A stretch of 64,000 bases of DNA from Allobosea sp. ASV33 (GTDB lineage Bacteria > Pseudomonadota > Alphaproteobacteria > Rhizobiales > Beijerinckiaceae): the NCBI RefSeq assembly GCF_016428755.1, contig NZ_JAELTI010000004.1, positions 62,001-126,000 on the forward strand, in the 5' to 3' direction. Each line of letters starts with the position of its first letter. The stretch's first letter is position 1. The position numbers and the translations under genes were made by a program. Under the pieces are notes generated by a model. The model had not been told where the DNA came from, did no database searches, and saw only the letters and a program-made list of their open reading frames with translations. Positions 38,043-46,939 of the stretch are shown here, piece by piece.

Positions 38043-39266
38043 TCAGATGACGTTGGCCTCCATGAGAGGCCTGCCCTCAACGATGCGCTGATGGCCGAGA
38101 TCGGCAAGATCGAGCGAGCGATAGCGGCCATGCGCGATATGCTCGGCAAGGCCGCGCCCGACCGCCGGCGATTGCTGCAGGCCGTGGCCGGAGAAGCCGT
38201 TGGCGAGATAGAGATTGGGCAGGCCGACCGCCGGGCCGATGATCGCGTTATGGTCGAGCCCGCACATGTCGTAGGGGCCGGCCCAGGCGCGGCCAGGCTT
38301 GATCTGCTCGAAGGCCGGAATGCGGGTGGCGAGCGAGGGCCAGACCACCTCCTCGAAGAAGCCCCAGTCGACATCCTCGGCCGCAGGATCGGTCTCGATC
38401 CATTCGACGTCCTGCTCCGGCGTCAGGGGAGAGCAACTGCCGATGAAGAGCTGGCCTTCCGCCGTGCGCTTGCCCTCCTGCCGGCACCAGGCGCCGGTCG
38501 TGTCGATCAGGAGCGGGCAGCCATCGACATCGCCCTTGCAGGTGAAGGTGAAGACATAGCGTTTCATCGATTTCACGGGGATATCGATCCCCGCCGTCGC
38601 GGCGAGCTTCGCGCCATGGGTGCCGCTCGCATTGACCACCGCGCCGCAGGCGATGCGGCTGCCATCGGCGAGTTCGACCGCAGTGATCCGACCGCCTTCC
38701 GTAACGTAGCGGGCAATCTCACCCTGCCGGTATTCGACGCCGAGGCTGCGCGCCTTCTTGCGAAAGGCCTGGAGCAGCGCCCAGCCGTCGAACCAGCCCT
38801 CGCCGCTGACGCCGAAGGTGCCGCAGGCGAGATCCTCGGTATTGAGCCAGGGGAAGCGCTGCTTCAGCGTGGCGGGATCGTAGAGGGCGATATCGGCGCC
38901 CTCGGCGGCCTGGAGCTTCTGGTTGGCTTCGAGGATCGGCGCGCCGGCTTCGCTGGCGAGATAGAGATAGCCGCCCTCGTGCAGATCGATAGCGGGCACC
39001 TCGCCATCGACAGCGAGGTGCTGGCCGATATTGCGCAGGAAATCGACGCCGAAGAGCGAGATGCGGATGTTCACCGCGCTGGAGAACTGCTGGCGGATCG
39101 AGGCGGCCGAGAGCGCAGAGGCGGAGAAGCGATAGGTCGGGTCCTTCTCGAGCACCACGACCTTGCCGGTGAAGCCGGGATCGGCGGCGAGATGATAGGC
39201 GACGGAGGAACCGATCGCGGCTCCACCGCAGATCACGACATCGGCGCTTTCGGAGACGGGCGGCAT
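38043..39266 (-). CDS. FAD-dependent amine oxidoreductase of the DAO family (sarcosine/pipecolate oxidase-like)
   Basis: A 407-residue flavoprotein. The dinucleotide loop is VVICGGAAIGSSVAYHLA (about 9-26), followed by EKDPTYRFSASALSAASIR; the C-terminal FAD segment is LYLANGFSGHGLQQSPAVGRGLAE. This layout fits D-amino acid, sarcosine and pipecolate oxidases. The ATG at 39266 is preferred because the Rossmann strand follows directly; an in-frame ATG at 39323 adds 19 residues. Across the LysR gene lies an ALDH7-type dehydrogenase, so an imino or amino acid related to lysine is a reasonable substrate guess. Confidence 0.85.
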   Translation of the reverse strand: MPPVSESADVVICGGAAIGSSVAYHLAADPGFTGKVVVLEKDPTYRFSASALSAASIRQQFSSAVNIRISLFGVDFLRNIGQHLAVDGEVPAIDLHEGGYLYLASEAGAPILEANQKLQAAEGADIALYDPATLKQRFPWLNTEDLACGTFGVSGEGWFDGWALLQAFRKKARSLGVEYRQGEIARYVTEGGRITAVELADGSRIACGAVVNASGTHGAKLAATAGIDIPVKSMKRYVFTFTCKGDVDGCPLLIDTTGAWCRQEGKRTAEGQLFIGSCSPLTPEQDVEWIETDPAAEDVDWGFFEEVVWPSLATRIPAFEQIKPGRAWAGPYDMCGLDHNAIIGPAVGLPNLYLANGFSGHGLQQSPAVGRGLAEHIAHGRYRSLDLADLGHQRIVEGRPLMEANVI

Positions 39267-39359
39267 GGCAGGCCTCGCGCAGCCGGCTTCGCTGGGAAAG
39301 CCGGGTTGGTGAATTTCGCGCATGAATGAACGAGCGCGAAGCGCTTGTCGAGAGGCGCC

Positions 39360-40274
39360 TCAGCTCGCCGGGGCGCATTCCCCGAGGAGCCAGTCGCGGA
39401 AAGCGATGACCGTCGGCAGATTGGCCTTCTCCTCGGGATAGACGAGATAATAGCCGTCCTTGCCCGTCACCGGCCGGTCGATCGGGATGACCAGCGAGCC
39501 GGAGCGCAATTCCTCCTCGACCAGGAAGCGCGGCACGATGGCGAGCCCGAGCCCCGCCACCGCCGCCTGCGCGATCATGGCGAATTGCTCGAAGCGCGGC
39601 CCCATCAGGGCCCGCTCGGGCGCCAATCCCTGCTGTTCCAGCCAGTTCGCCCACGCGCGCGGCCGGGTCGATTGCTGCAATAGCGGTGCGCGCAGCATGT
39701 CTGCCGCTTCCGTGATCCCAACGCGCGCCAGCAGGGAGGGCGCGGCCACGGGCACGACCTCCTCACCCATCAGGCGATGGAGCCGTGCGCCCGGCCAGTT
39801 CTCCGCACCGAAATGCACGGCGGCATCGACCTGCTCGCGGGCGAAATCGAACGGTACCAGCCGCGTGGTGAAATTGATGGTGATGCCGGGATGCGCCTCG
39901 GTGAAGCGCGGCAGGCGCGGGATCAGCCAGCGCGTGCCGAAGGTCGGCAAGGTCGCGAGATTGAGCACGCCGGCCGCGCCGCGAAACGCCATCGCGGAGA
40001 CGGTCGCGGCCGCGAGCCGGGACAGGCCGTCGCGGATGTCGTTGGCATAGGCCGCGCCCGCCGCCGTCAGGCTGACGCGCTTCTTGACGCGCTCGAACAG
40101 GCTGACGCCAAGCCCCTTTTCGAGATGCGCGACCTGCCGGCTGACCGCGCCCTGCGTCAGGTTCAGCTCCTCCGCCGCGCGCGTGAAGCTGCCATGCCGG
40201 GCCGCGGCCTCGAAGGCGGCGAGCGCGGAGAGCGAGGGCACCGACAAGCGGCCGGGAACGAGGGCATCATCCAT
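39360..40274 (-). CDS. LysR-family regulator (GcvA-like)
   Basis: A 304-residue regulator. The N-terminal winged helix has SLSALAAFEAAARHGSFTRA and the recognition helix NLTQGAVSRQVAHLEK (about 38-53); the effector domain follows from about 95. The LPSLSALRAFEA-like start and LFERVKKRVSLTAAG place it near GcvA, a subgroup often controlling amino acid catabolism. It is divergent from the ALDH7 gene, and a near-perfect palindrome lies just ahead of its start codon, so it probably controls itself and that gene. Confidence 0.88.
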   Translation of the reverse strand: MDDALVPGRLSVPSLSALAAFEAAARHGSFTRAAEELNLTQGAVSRQVAHLEKGLGVSLFERVKKRVSLTAAGAAYANDIRDGLSRLAAATVSAMAFRGAAGVLNLATLPTFGTRWLIPRLPRFTEAHPGITINFTTRLVPFDFAREQVDAAVHFGAENWPGARLHRLMGEEVVPVAAPSLLARVGITEAADMLRAPLLQQSTRPRAWANWLEQQGLAPERALMGPRFEQFAMIAQAAVAGLGLAIVPRFLVEEELRSGSLVIPIDRPVTGKDGYYLVYPEEKANLPTVIAFRDWLLGECAPAS

Positions 40275-40281
40275 GATAAAA

Positions 40282-40299
40282 TCTCATCAAGTGGTGAGA
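40282..40299. promoter_or_regulatory. LysR operator candidate
   Basis: TCTCATCA (40282-40289), AG, TGGTGAGA (40292-40299) is an 18-base palindrome with one mismatch, eight bases upstream of the LysR start and about 130 bases upstream of the ALDH7 start. Its position suits autoregulation. Binding is inferred. Confidence 0.45.
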
Positions 40300-40425
40300 A
40301 CATATCGGTTGCCGTCGCGCCATGAAAGAGGGCATTCTGCCGGCCTCAAGCGCGGCGGCCTCCGGTTCCCGCGCTTTTACGTCATGCGCCCTTGGGCACC
40401 CGCTCGCGACCGCTGGAAGACAAAG

Positions 40426-41946
40426 ATGGCCACATCCCTGCCGAAAGACACGCTCGCCCTGCTCAAGCGCCTCGGCGTCTCCGAGAGCGCCTATGCCGAT
40501 GCCGGCCTTTCGGCCCGCTCGCCGATCACCGGCGAGACCGTGACCACGCTGCGCGAGACCACTCCGGGCGAAGCAGAGGCCGCGATCGGCCGGGCCCAAT
40601 CCGCCTATCTCGCCTGGCGCAAGGTGCCGGCGCCGCGCCGCGGCGAGTTCGTCCGCCTGCTCGGCGAGGAGCTGCGCGCCGCCAAGACCGATCTCGGCCT
40701 GCTGGTGACGCTCGAAGCCGGCAAGGTCACCTCCGAGGGCCTCGGCGAGGTCCAGGAGATGATCGACATCTGCGACTTCGCAGTCGGCCTGTCGCGCCAG
40801 CTCTACGGCCTGACCGTCGCGACCGAGCGCCCGAACCATCGCATGATGGAGACCTGGCACCCGATCGGCATCTGCGGCGTGATCTCGGCCTTCAACTTCC
40901 CGGTCGCGGTCTGGTCGTGGAACGCGGCGCTGGCCTTCGTCTGCGGCGACAGCGTGGTCTGGAAGCCCTCCGAGAAGACCCCGCTCACCGCCCTGGCCGT
41001 GCAGGCCATCGTCGAGAAGACGATGAAGCGCTTCGGCCCCGAGGCCCCGATCGGCCTCTCCGAGGTCCTGATCGGCGGCCGCGAGCTCGGCGACATCCTC
41101 GTCCAGGACCATCGCGTCCCGGTCGTCTCGGCCACCGGCTCGACCCGCATGGGCAAGGAAGTCGGCCAGAAGCTGGCGGCTCGCTTCGCCCGCGCCATCC
41201 TGGAGCTCGGCGGCAACAATGCCGCGATCGTCGCTCCCTCGGCGGATCTCGACATCGCGCTGCGCGGCATCGCCTTCGCGGCGATGGGCACCGCCGGCCA
41301 GCGCTGCACCACGTTGCGCCGCCTGATCGTGCATGAAAGCGTCTATGACGCGCTCGTGCCGAAGCTCGCCAAGGTCTACGGCTCGGTGAAGATCGGCGAT
41401 CCCCGCGAGGCCGGCGTTCTGGTCGGCCCGCTGGTCGACGAGGCCGCCTATCAAGGCATGCAGAAGGCGCTCTCCGAGGCCAAGGCCGAGGGCGGCAAAG
41501 TCCATGGCGGCGAGAAGGTCGATGTCGGCGCGGGCGGCTTCTACGTCCGTCCGGCGCTGGTCGAGATGCCCAAGCAGTGCGGCCCGGTCGAGCGCGAGAC
41601 CTTCGCGCCGATCCTCTATGTGATGAAGTACAAGTCCATCGACGAGGCGATCTCGATCCAGAATGCGGTCGGCGCCGGCCTGTCCTCCTCGATCTTCACG
41701 CTGAACATGCGCGAAGCCGAGCTCTTCGTCTCGGACGAGGGTTCCGACTGCGGCATCGCCAACGTCAATATCGGCCCGTCGGGCGCCGAGATCGGCGGGG
41801 CGTTCGGCGGCGAGAAGGAGACGGGCGGCGGCCGCGAGGCCGGGTCGGACGCCTGGAAGGCCTATATGCGCCGCGCCACCAACACCGTGAACTACGGCAC
41901 CACGCTGCCGCTGGCGCAGGGCGTCAGCTTCGACGTGGATGCGTGA
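40426..41946 (+). CDS. amaB: L-aminoadipate-semialdehyde dehydrogenase (ALDH7 family)
   Basis: A 506-residue NAD-dependent aldehyde dehydrogenase. Antiquitin/ALDH7 marks are the AFNFPVAVWSWNAALAFVCG block, the catalytic glutamate in LELGGNNAA, the cysteine in GTAGQRCTTLRRL, and the C-terminal EKETGGGREAGSDAWKAYMR. The family oxidises alpha-aminoadipate semialdehyde (piperideine-6-carboxylate) to 2-aminoadipate in lysine and pipecolate breakdown. The downstream glutaryl-CoA dehydrogenase fits that route. A palindromic repeat separates the two genes. Confidence 0.85.
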   Translation: MATSLPKDTLALLKRLGVSESAYADAGLSARSPITGETVTTLRETTPGEAEAAIGRAQSAYLAWRKVPAPRRGEFVRLLGEELRAAKTDLGLLVTLEAGKVTSEGLGEVQEMIDICDFAVGLSRQLYGLTVATERPNHRMMETWHPIGICGVISAFNFPVAVWSWNAALAFVCGDSVVWKPSEKTPLTALAVQAIVEKTMKRFGPEAPIGLSEVLIGGRELGDILVQDHRVPVVSATGSTRMGKEVGQKLAARFARAILELGGNNAAIVAPSADLDIALRGIAFAAMGTAGQRCTTLRRLIVHESVYDALVPKLAKVYGSVKIGDPREAGVLVGPLVDEAAYQGMQKALSEAKAEGGKVHGGEKVDVGAGGFYVRPALVEMPKQCGPVERETFAPILYVMKYKSIDEAISIQNAVGAGLSSSIFTLNMREAELFVSDEGSDCGIANVNIGPSGAEIGGAFGGEKETGGGREAGSDAWKAYMRRATNTVNYGTTLPLAQGVSFDVDA

Positions 41947-41957
41947 TCACTAAGACC

Positions 41958-42048
41958 CGTCATTCTCGGGCGTAGCGAAGCGCAGACCCGAGAATCTCAC
42001 AACCAGTAGCTGGTTTCCGAGATGGTCGGGTCAAGCCCGACCATGACG
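41958..42048. repeat. Interspersed palindromic repeat, copy 3
   Basis: The left arm TTCTCGGG/CCCGAGAA and the right arm TGGTCGGG/CCCGACCA form two hairpins bounded by CGTCAT and ATGACG. It lies between two rightward genes of one probable pathway, so it would be transcribed within the message. Confidence 0.8.
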
Positions 42049-42072
42049 CAAACGACACGGGAGAGACAGAAA

Positions 42073-43269
42073 ATGGCCGGCAGCCACAAGCTCGCGAAGT
42101 TCACCTGGGACGATGCCTATCTGCTCGACGAGCAGTTGAACGAGGACGAGCGGCTGATCCGCGACACGGCCCGCGCCTATGCGCAGGAGAAGCTCGCACC
42201 GCGCATCCATGACGCCTATCTCGACGAGAAGACCGACCGTTCGATCTTCAACGAAATGGGCGAGCTCGGCCTGCTCGGCGTCACCGTCCCCGAGGAGTAT
42301 GGCTGCGCCGGCGCCAACTACGTCTCCTACGGGCTCGTCGCCCGCGAGGTCGAGCGCATCGACTCGGGCTATCGCTCGATGATGTCGGTGCAGTCCTCCC
42401 TCGTGATGTTCCCGATCTATGCCTATGGCAGCGAGGAACAGCGCAAGAAGTACCTGCCGAAGCTCGGCTCGGGCGAATGGGTCGGCTGCTTCGGCCTGAC
42501 CGAGCCGGATGCCGGCTCCGATCCGGGCGGCATGAAGACCCGCGCCGAGAAGGTCGCCGACGGCTATAAGCTGACGGGATCCAAGATGTGGATCTCGAAC
42601 TCGCCGATCGCCGACGTCTTCGTCGTCTGGGCGAAATCGGCCGCGCACGACAACCAGATCCGCGGCTTCATCCTCGAAAAGGGCATGAAGGGTCTCTCGG
42701 CGCCGAAGATCGGCGGCAAGCTCTCGTTGCGCGCCTCGATCACCGGCGAGGTCGTCATGGACGGCGTCATCGTTCCCGAAGAGAACCTGCTGCCGAACGT
42801 CTCGGGCCTGTCGGGTCCGTTCGGCTGCCTCAACCGCGCCCGCTACGGCATCTCCTGGGGCGTGATGGGCGCCGCCGAGGATTGCTTCCACCGCGCCCGC
42901 CAGTACGGGCTCGACCGCAAGCAGTTCAACAAACCGCTGGCCCAGACGCAGCTCTACCAGAAGAAGCTAGCGGACATGCTGACCGAGATCACGCTCGGCC
43001 TGCAGGGTTCGCTGCGCGTCGGGCGCCTGCTCGACGACGGCAAGATGGCTCCGGAGATGATCTCGCTGGTCAAGCGCAACAATTGCGGCAAGGCGCTCGA
43101 CATCGCCCGCCAGGCCCGCGACATGCATGGCGGCAACGGCATCCAGATCGAGTACCAGGTGATGCGCCACGCCGCGAACCTCGAGACGGTGAACACCTAT
43201 GAGGGCACGCATGACGTCCACGCGCTGATCCTCGGCCGGGCGATCACCGGCCTGCAGGCGTTCTTCTGA
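42073..43269 (+). CDS. gcdH: Glutaryl-CoA dehydrogenase
   Basis: A 398-residue FAD acyl-CoA dehydrogenase that oxidises and decarboxylates glutaryl-CoA to crotonyl-CoA. Diagnostic blocks are [19 protein letters not shown] (FAD/substrate contact), [20 protein letters not shown] (R-Y-G-I-S-W is typical for this enzyme rather than other acyl-CoA dehydrogenases) and [20 protein letters not shown], whose glutamate is the catalytic base. The ATG at 42073 starts the conserved N-terminus. It links lysine/glutarate breakdown to beta-oxidation. Confidence 0.93.
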   Translation: MAGSHKLAKFTWDDAYLLDEQLNEDERLIRDTARAYAQEKLAPRIHDAYLDEKTDRSIFNEMGELGLLGVTVPEEYGCAGANYVSYGLVAREVERIDSGYRSMMSVQSSLVMFPIYAYGSEEQRKKYLPKLGSGEWVGCFGLTEPDAGSDPGGMKTRAEKVADGYKLTGSKMWISNSPIADVFVVWAKSAAHDNQIRGFILEKGMKGLSAPKIGGKLSLRASITGEVVMDGVIVPEENLLPNVSGLSGPFGCLNRARYGISWGVMGAAEDCFHRARQYGLDRKQFNKPLAQTQLYQKKLADMLTEITLGLQGSLRVGRLLDDGKMAPEMISLVKRNNCGKALDIARQARDMHGGNGIQIEYQVMRHAANLETVNTYEGTHDVHALILGRAITGLQAFF

Positions 43270-43280
43270 GCATCGTCAGC

Positions 43281-43360
43281 CGTCATGCCCGAGCTTGACC
43301 CGGGCATCTCGTCCCACGCGAACCTCCCCGGAGATGGTCGGGTCAAGCCCGACCATGACG
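43281..43360. repeat. Interspersed palindromic repeat, copy 4
   Basis: The left arm is TGCCCGAG/CCCGGGCA and the right arm TGGTCGGG/CCCGACCA, again bounded by CGTCAT and ATGACG. It occupies nearly the whole gap between gcdH and the CoA-transferase gene, ending 17 bases before that start codon. Confidence 0.8.
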
Positions 43361-43377
43361 CCCGAGTCGAACCCGCC

Positions 43378-44565
43378 ATGACGACCTCCCCCCTCGCCGG
43401 CCTGCGCGTCCTGGAACTGGCGCGCATCCTCGCAGGTCCCTGGATCGGCCAGCTCCTGGCCGATCTCGGCGCCGATGTCGTCAAGGTCGAGGCGCCCGAG
43501 GGCGACGACACCCGCAAATGGGGTCCCCCCTTCGTCGAGGGCACGGGCGACGAGCATCTCTCCGCTGCCTATTTCCACGCCGCCAATCGCGGCAAGCGTT
43601 CGATCACGGCCGATTTCCGCACGGCCGAGGGGCAGGCGCTGGTCCGGCGTCTCGCCGCCCATGCCGATGTCGTCATCGAGAACTTCAAGGTCGGCGGCCT
43701 CTCGAAATACGGGCTCGACGCGGCCTCGCTGCGCAAGGAGTTCCCGCGCCTCGTCTATTGCTCGGTCACCGGCTTCGGGCAGGACGGCCCCTACGCGCCG
43801 CGCGCCGGCTACGACTTCCTCGTCCAGGGCATGGGCGGGGCGATGTCGATCACCGGCGAGCCGGCGGGCGCACCCATGAAGGCGGGCTACGCCGTCGCCG
43901 ACATCTATACCGGGCTCTACGCCACGGTCGGCATCCTCTCGGCGCTCCGCCAGCGCGACGCGACCGGCGAGGGCGCGACGCTCGATCTCGCCCTGCTCGA
44001 TTCGCAGGTCGCCGTGCTCGGCAACCAGGCGATGAACTATCTGGTCGGCGGCAATCCGCCGCCGCGGCTCGGCAACGCCCATCCGAACATCGTGCCCTAT
44101 GACGTGTTCCCGGTCGCGGACGGCCATATCATCATCGCAACCGGCAATGACGGGCAGTGGCGTAAGCTCTGCGAGGTGCTCGGCGAGCCGGCTCTGGCCG
44201 ACCATCCCGACTATCTCGACAACAAGTCGCGCGTGAAGAACCGCGTCGCGCTGACGGAGCGTCTGCACCTGCTCTGCCAGCGCTATGCCAAGCTCGATCT
44301 GCTGGCCGCGCTGGAGAAGGTCGGCGTGCCCGCCGGCCCGATCAACGATATCGCCGAGGTCTTCGCCGATCCGCAGATCGTCGCCCGCGGCGTCAGGGTC
44401 GACCTGCCGAGCGAGGCCGCCAAGGCTGGCAGCATTCCGACCATCGCCTCGCCGATCGTCATGAACGGCGTGCGGCAGGTGGCAGGACGTCCGAGCCCAC
44501 GGCTCGGCGAACATGCCGACGACATCTTGAACGACCCGGCCTGGGGAGGGCCGCAGCATGGCTAA
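43378..44565 (+). CDS. Class III CoA-transferase (CaiB/BaiF), probably for glutarate
   Basis: A 395-residue family III CoA-transferase. Motifs are LELARILAGPWIGQLLADLG and VKVEAPEGDDTRKWGPP at the N-terminus, NRGKRSITADF, and the catalytic aspartate in GYDFLVQGMGGAMSITG (about 142). Family III enzymes transfer CoA between carboxylic acids. Location directly behind gcdH suggests activation of glutarate with succinyl-CoA, as in SUGCT. No clear ribosome site precedes the ATG, which sits right after a repeat. It overlaps the next gene by eight bases. Confidence 0.88.
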   Translation: MTTSPLAGLRVLELARILAGPWIGQLLADLGADVVKVEAPEGDDTRKWGPPFVEGTGDEHLSAAYFHAANRGKRSITADFRTAEGQALVRRLAAHADVVIENFKVGGLSKYGLDAASLRKEFPRLVYCSVTGFGQDGPYAPRAGYDFLVQGMGGAMSITGEPAGAPMKAGYAVADIYTGLYATVGILSALRQRDATGEGATLDLALLDSQVAVLGNQAMNYLVGGNPPPRLGNAHPNIVPYDVFPVADGHIIIATGNDGQWRKLCEVLGEPALADHPDYLDNKSRVKNRVALTERLHLLCQRYAKLDLLAALEKVGVPAGPINDIAEVFADPQIVARGVRVDLPSEAAKAGSIPTIASPIVMNGVRQVAGRPSPRLGEHADDILNDPAWGGPQHG

Positions 44566-46234
44566 TCGCACTGGCGGGCAAATCCTCGTCGACCAGCTTC
44601 TGATCCACGGCGCCACCGACGCCTTCTGCGTGCCGGGCGAGAGCTATCTCGCCGTGCTCGACGCGCTGCACGACGCCTCGATGAAGGTCACCATCTGCCG
44701 GGCCGAGGGCGGTGCCTGCATGATGGCCGAGGCCGCCGGCAAGCTCACCGGCAGGCCCGGCATCTGCTTCGTGACGCGCGGCCCCGGCGCCACCAACGCC
44801 TCGCCCGGCGTCCATATCGCCGACCAGGATTCGACGCCGCTGATCCTCTTCGTCGGCCAGATCGACGGCAGCATGCGCGAGCGCGAGGCCTTCCAGGAGC
44901 TGGACTACCGCGCCGTCTTCGGCACCATGACGAAATGGGCGACCGAGATCGACGATGCCGCGCGCATCCCGGAGATCATCAGCCGCGCCTTCCATGTCGC
45001 GACCTCCGGCCGCCCCGGCCCGGTCGTGATCGCGCTGCCCGAGGACGTGCTGACCGACCTCGCGGATGTTGCCGATGCCGAGCCCTATCAGGTGACGGAG
45101 CAGCACCCCGCCCCGGCGCAGATGGCCGATCTCGCTAGGCGCTTCGCTGCAGCCAAGTCGCCGATCGCGATTCTCGGCGGCTCGCGCTGGAGCCCGGAAG
45201 CGATCGCCGACTTCCAGGCCTTCGCCGAGCGTTTCGACCTGCCGGTCGCGGTCTCGTTCCGCCGGCAGATGCTGTTCCCGGCCGACCATCCGAATTTCGC
45301 CGGCGATCTCGGCATCGGCCCGAACCCGAAGCTGCTCGCCCGCATCAAGGAGAGCGACCTCGTCCTGCTGGTCGGCGGGCGCCTCTCGGAGATGCCGAGC
45401 CAGTCCTACACCCTGTTCGGCATTCCCAATCCAGGCCGGCCGCTGGTGCATGTCCATGCCGACCCGGAAGAGCTCGGCCGGGTCTATCGCCCGACGCTCG
45501 CGATCAACGCCTCGCCGGCCGGCTTCTGCGCCGCGCTCAAGACGATCGAGCCGCCGAAGTCTCCCGCCTGGAAGGGCGCCGGCGCGGCCGCCCATGAAGC
45601 CTATATCGCCTGGAGCGAGCAGCCGGCGCCCGTGCCCGGCGAATTCCATCCCGGCGAGATGGTGCGCTGGCTGCGCAGCCAGCTGCCTGACGACGCCATC
45701 CTCTGCAATGGCGCCGGCAATTACGCGACCTGGGTGCACCGCTTCCACCGCTTCAACAAGTTCGCGACGCAGCTCGCCCCGACCTGCGGCTCGATGGGCT
45801 ATGGCGTGCCGGCCGCGATCGGCGCCAAGCGGCTCTTCCCGGAGCGCACCGTCATCGCCTTTGCGGGCGACGGCTGCTTCCTGATGAACGGCCAGGATTT
45901 CGCGACGGCCGTGCAATACGACCTGCCCGTCATCGTCGTCGTGGTCGATAACGGCATGTACGGCACGATCCGCATGCATCAGGAGCGCGAATATCCAGGG
46001 CGCGTCTCGGCGACGACGCTGAAGAACCCGGATTTCGCGGCTTATGCCAAGGCCTTCGGCGGCCATGGCGAGCGCGTCGAGAAGACCGAAGAGTTCGCGC
46101 CGGCCTTCGAGCGTGCGGTGAAGAGCGGCAAGCCCGCGATCATCCACTGCCTGCTCGATCCCGAGGCGATCACCCCGGCGAAGTCGCTCTCGACGATCCG
46201 TGCCGAGGCTTTCGCGGCGCAGAAAAAAGACTGA
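44558..46234 (+). CDS. ThDP-dependent enzyme of the acetolactate synthase superfamily
   Basis: A 558-residue protein with three domains: Pyr (1-170, with the catalytic glutamate in ICRAEGGACMMAEA), central (about 190-330) and PP (about 360-535) with the ThDP/Mg motif GDGCFLMNGQDFATAVQ...N. Such enzymes decarboxylate or ligate 2-oxo acids. It is not a standard IlvB: it lacks the usual anabolic context and shows no regulatory subunit nearby. The start overlaps the CoA-transferase by eight bases, implying coupled translation and a shared pathway, possibly acting on a lysine/glutarate intermediate. The exact reaction is not known. Confidence 0.85.
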   Translation: MANRTGGQILVDQLLIHGATDAFCVPGESYLAVLDALHDASMKVTICRAEGGACMMAEAAGKLTGRPGICFVTRGPGATNASPGVHIADQDSTPLILFVGQIDGSMREREAFQELDYRAVFGTMTKWATEIDDAARIPEIISRAFHVATSGRPGPVVIALPEDVLTDLADVADAEPYQVTEQHPAPAQMADLARRFAAAKSPIAILGGSRWSPEAIADFQAFAERFDLPVAVSFRRQMLFPADHPNFAGDLGIGPNPKLLARIKESDLVLLVGGRLSEMPSQSYTLFGIPNPGRPLVHVHADPEELGRVYRPTLAINASPAGFCAALKTIEPPKSPAWKGAGAAAHEAYIAWSEQPAPVPGEFHPGEMVRWLRSQLPDDAILCNGAGNYATWVHRFHRFNKFATQLAPTCGSMGYGVPAAIGAKRLFPERTVIAFAGDGCFLMNGQDFATAVQYDLPVIVVVVDNGMYGTIRMHQEREYPGRVSATTLKNPDFAAYAKAFGGHGERVEKTEEFAPAFERAVKSGKPAIIHCLLDPEAITPAKSLSTIRAEAFAAQKKD

Positions 46235-46262
46235 GGGGCACCGGATTTCCTCGGAACATCGC

Positions 46263-46358
46263 CGTCATCCCGGGCTTGACCCGGGATCCATCGGAGGGCT
46301 CTGGAGCTCCATGATGGATCCGGGATCTGCGTGGCTCCGCCGCTTGTCCGGGATGACG
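46263..46358. repeat. Interspersed palindromic repeat, copy 5 (CCCGGG variant)
   Basis: CGTCATCCCGGGCTTGACCC is followed by GGGATCCATC, and the right side GATGGATCCGGGAT closes with CCGGGATGACG. Stem bases differ from the other copies yet remain paired. It lies between the convergent ThDP enzyme and cytochrome b561 genes. Confidence 0.75.
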
Positions 46359-46386
46359 CCGCGTTTCTCTTACGCATCGCCCTGCC

Positions 46387-46932
46387 CTACGGCCTGCCGA
46401 ACCACATCCGCTGTATCAGCCCGTCCCTGAGGACGAACTGGTGCAGCAGGGCCGCGCCGGCATGGATGAAAGCGAGCGCGGCCATGATGTCGAACAGCAT
46501 CGCATGAGCCCGCAGCATCGCGTCATAGACGGCCTGGTCCGGCCCGATCGGATGCGGCACGGAAAACAGCCCGAAGAACAGCGTCGGGATCTGGATCGGC
46601 GCAGCTGCCGCCATCAGGAAGCCGGTGACCGGCAACGCCAGCAGGCAGAGATAAAGCCCGCCTTGGACGGTTTCGGCCGCGATCCGCTGCCAGCACGGCA
46701 TCGGGACCGGCCTGGGCGCCTCGAGCAGGCGCCGGGCCGCGAGCCGCAACAGGACGAGCCCGGCGAGCGTCAGGCCGAAGGACTTGTGCCACTGATAAAG
46801 CGCGAAGCGGGAGAGCAGGTCGCGCGTCTCGTCGCCCATCAGGCGGGAGAGCCCGTATTGCACGGCTATCAGCACCACCGTCAGCCAATGCAGCAGGACC
46901 AGAAGCGGATGCCAATTGCGGGGGCGCATCAT
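46387..46932 (-). CDS. Cytochrome b561-family membrane protein
   Basis: A 181-residue protein with four transmembrane helices and the histidines expected to bind two b hemes: NWHPLLVLLHWLT near the start, QWHKSFGLTLAGL in the second helix, and LRAHAMLFDIMAALAFIHAG in the fourth. Bacterial b561 proteins pass electrons between quinols and periplasmic acceptors, including superoxide. I use the ATG at 46932, seven bases after the YceI stop; a TTG at 46950 is possible. It forms a two-gene unit with yceI, a frequent pairing. Confidence 0.87.
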   Translation of the reverse strand: MMRPRNWHPLLVLLHWLTVVLIAVQYGLSRLMGDETRDLLSRFALYQWHKSFGLTLAGLVLLRLAARRLLEAPRPVPMPCWQRIAAETVQGGLYLCLLALPVTGFLMAAAAPIQIPTLFFGLFSVPHPIGPDQAVYDAMLRAHAMLFDIMAALAFIHAGAALLHQFVLRDGLIQRMWFGRP

Positions 46933-46939
46933 CGGTACG

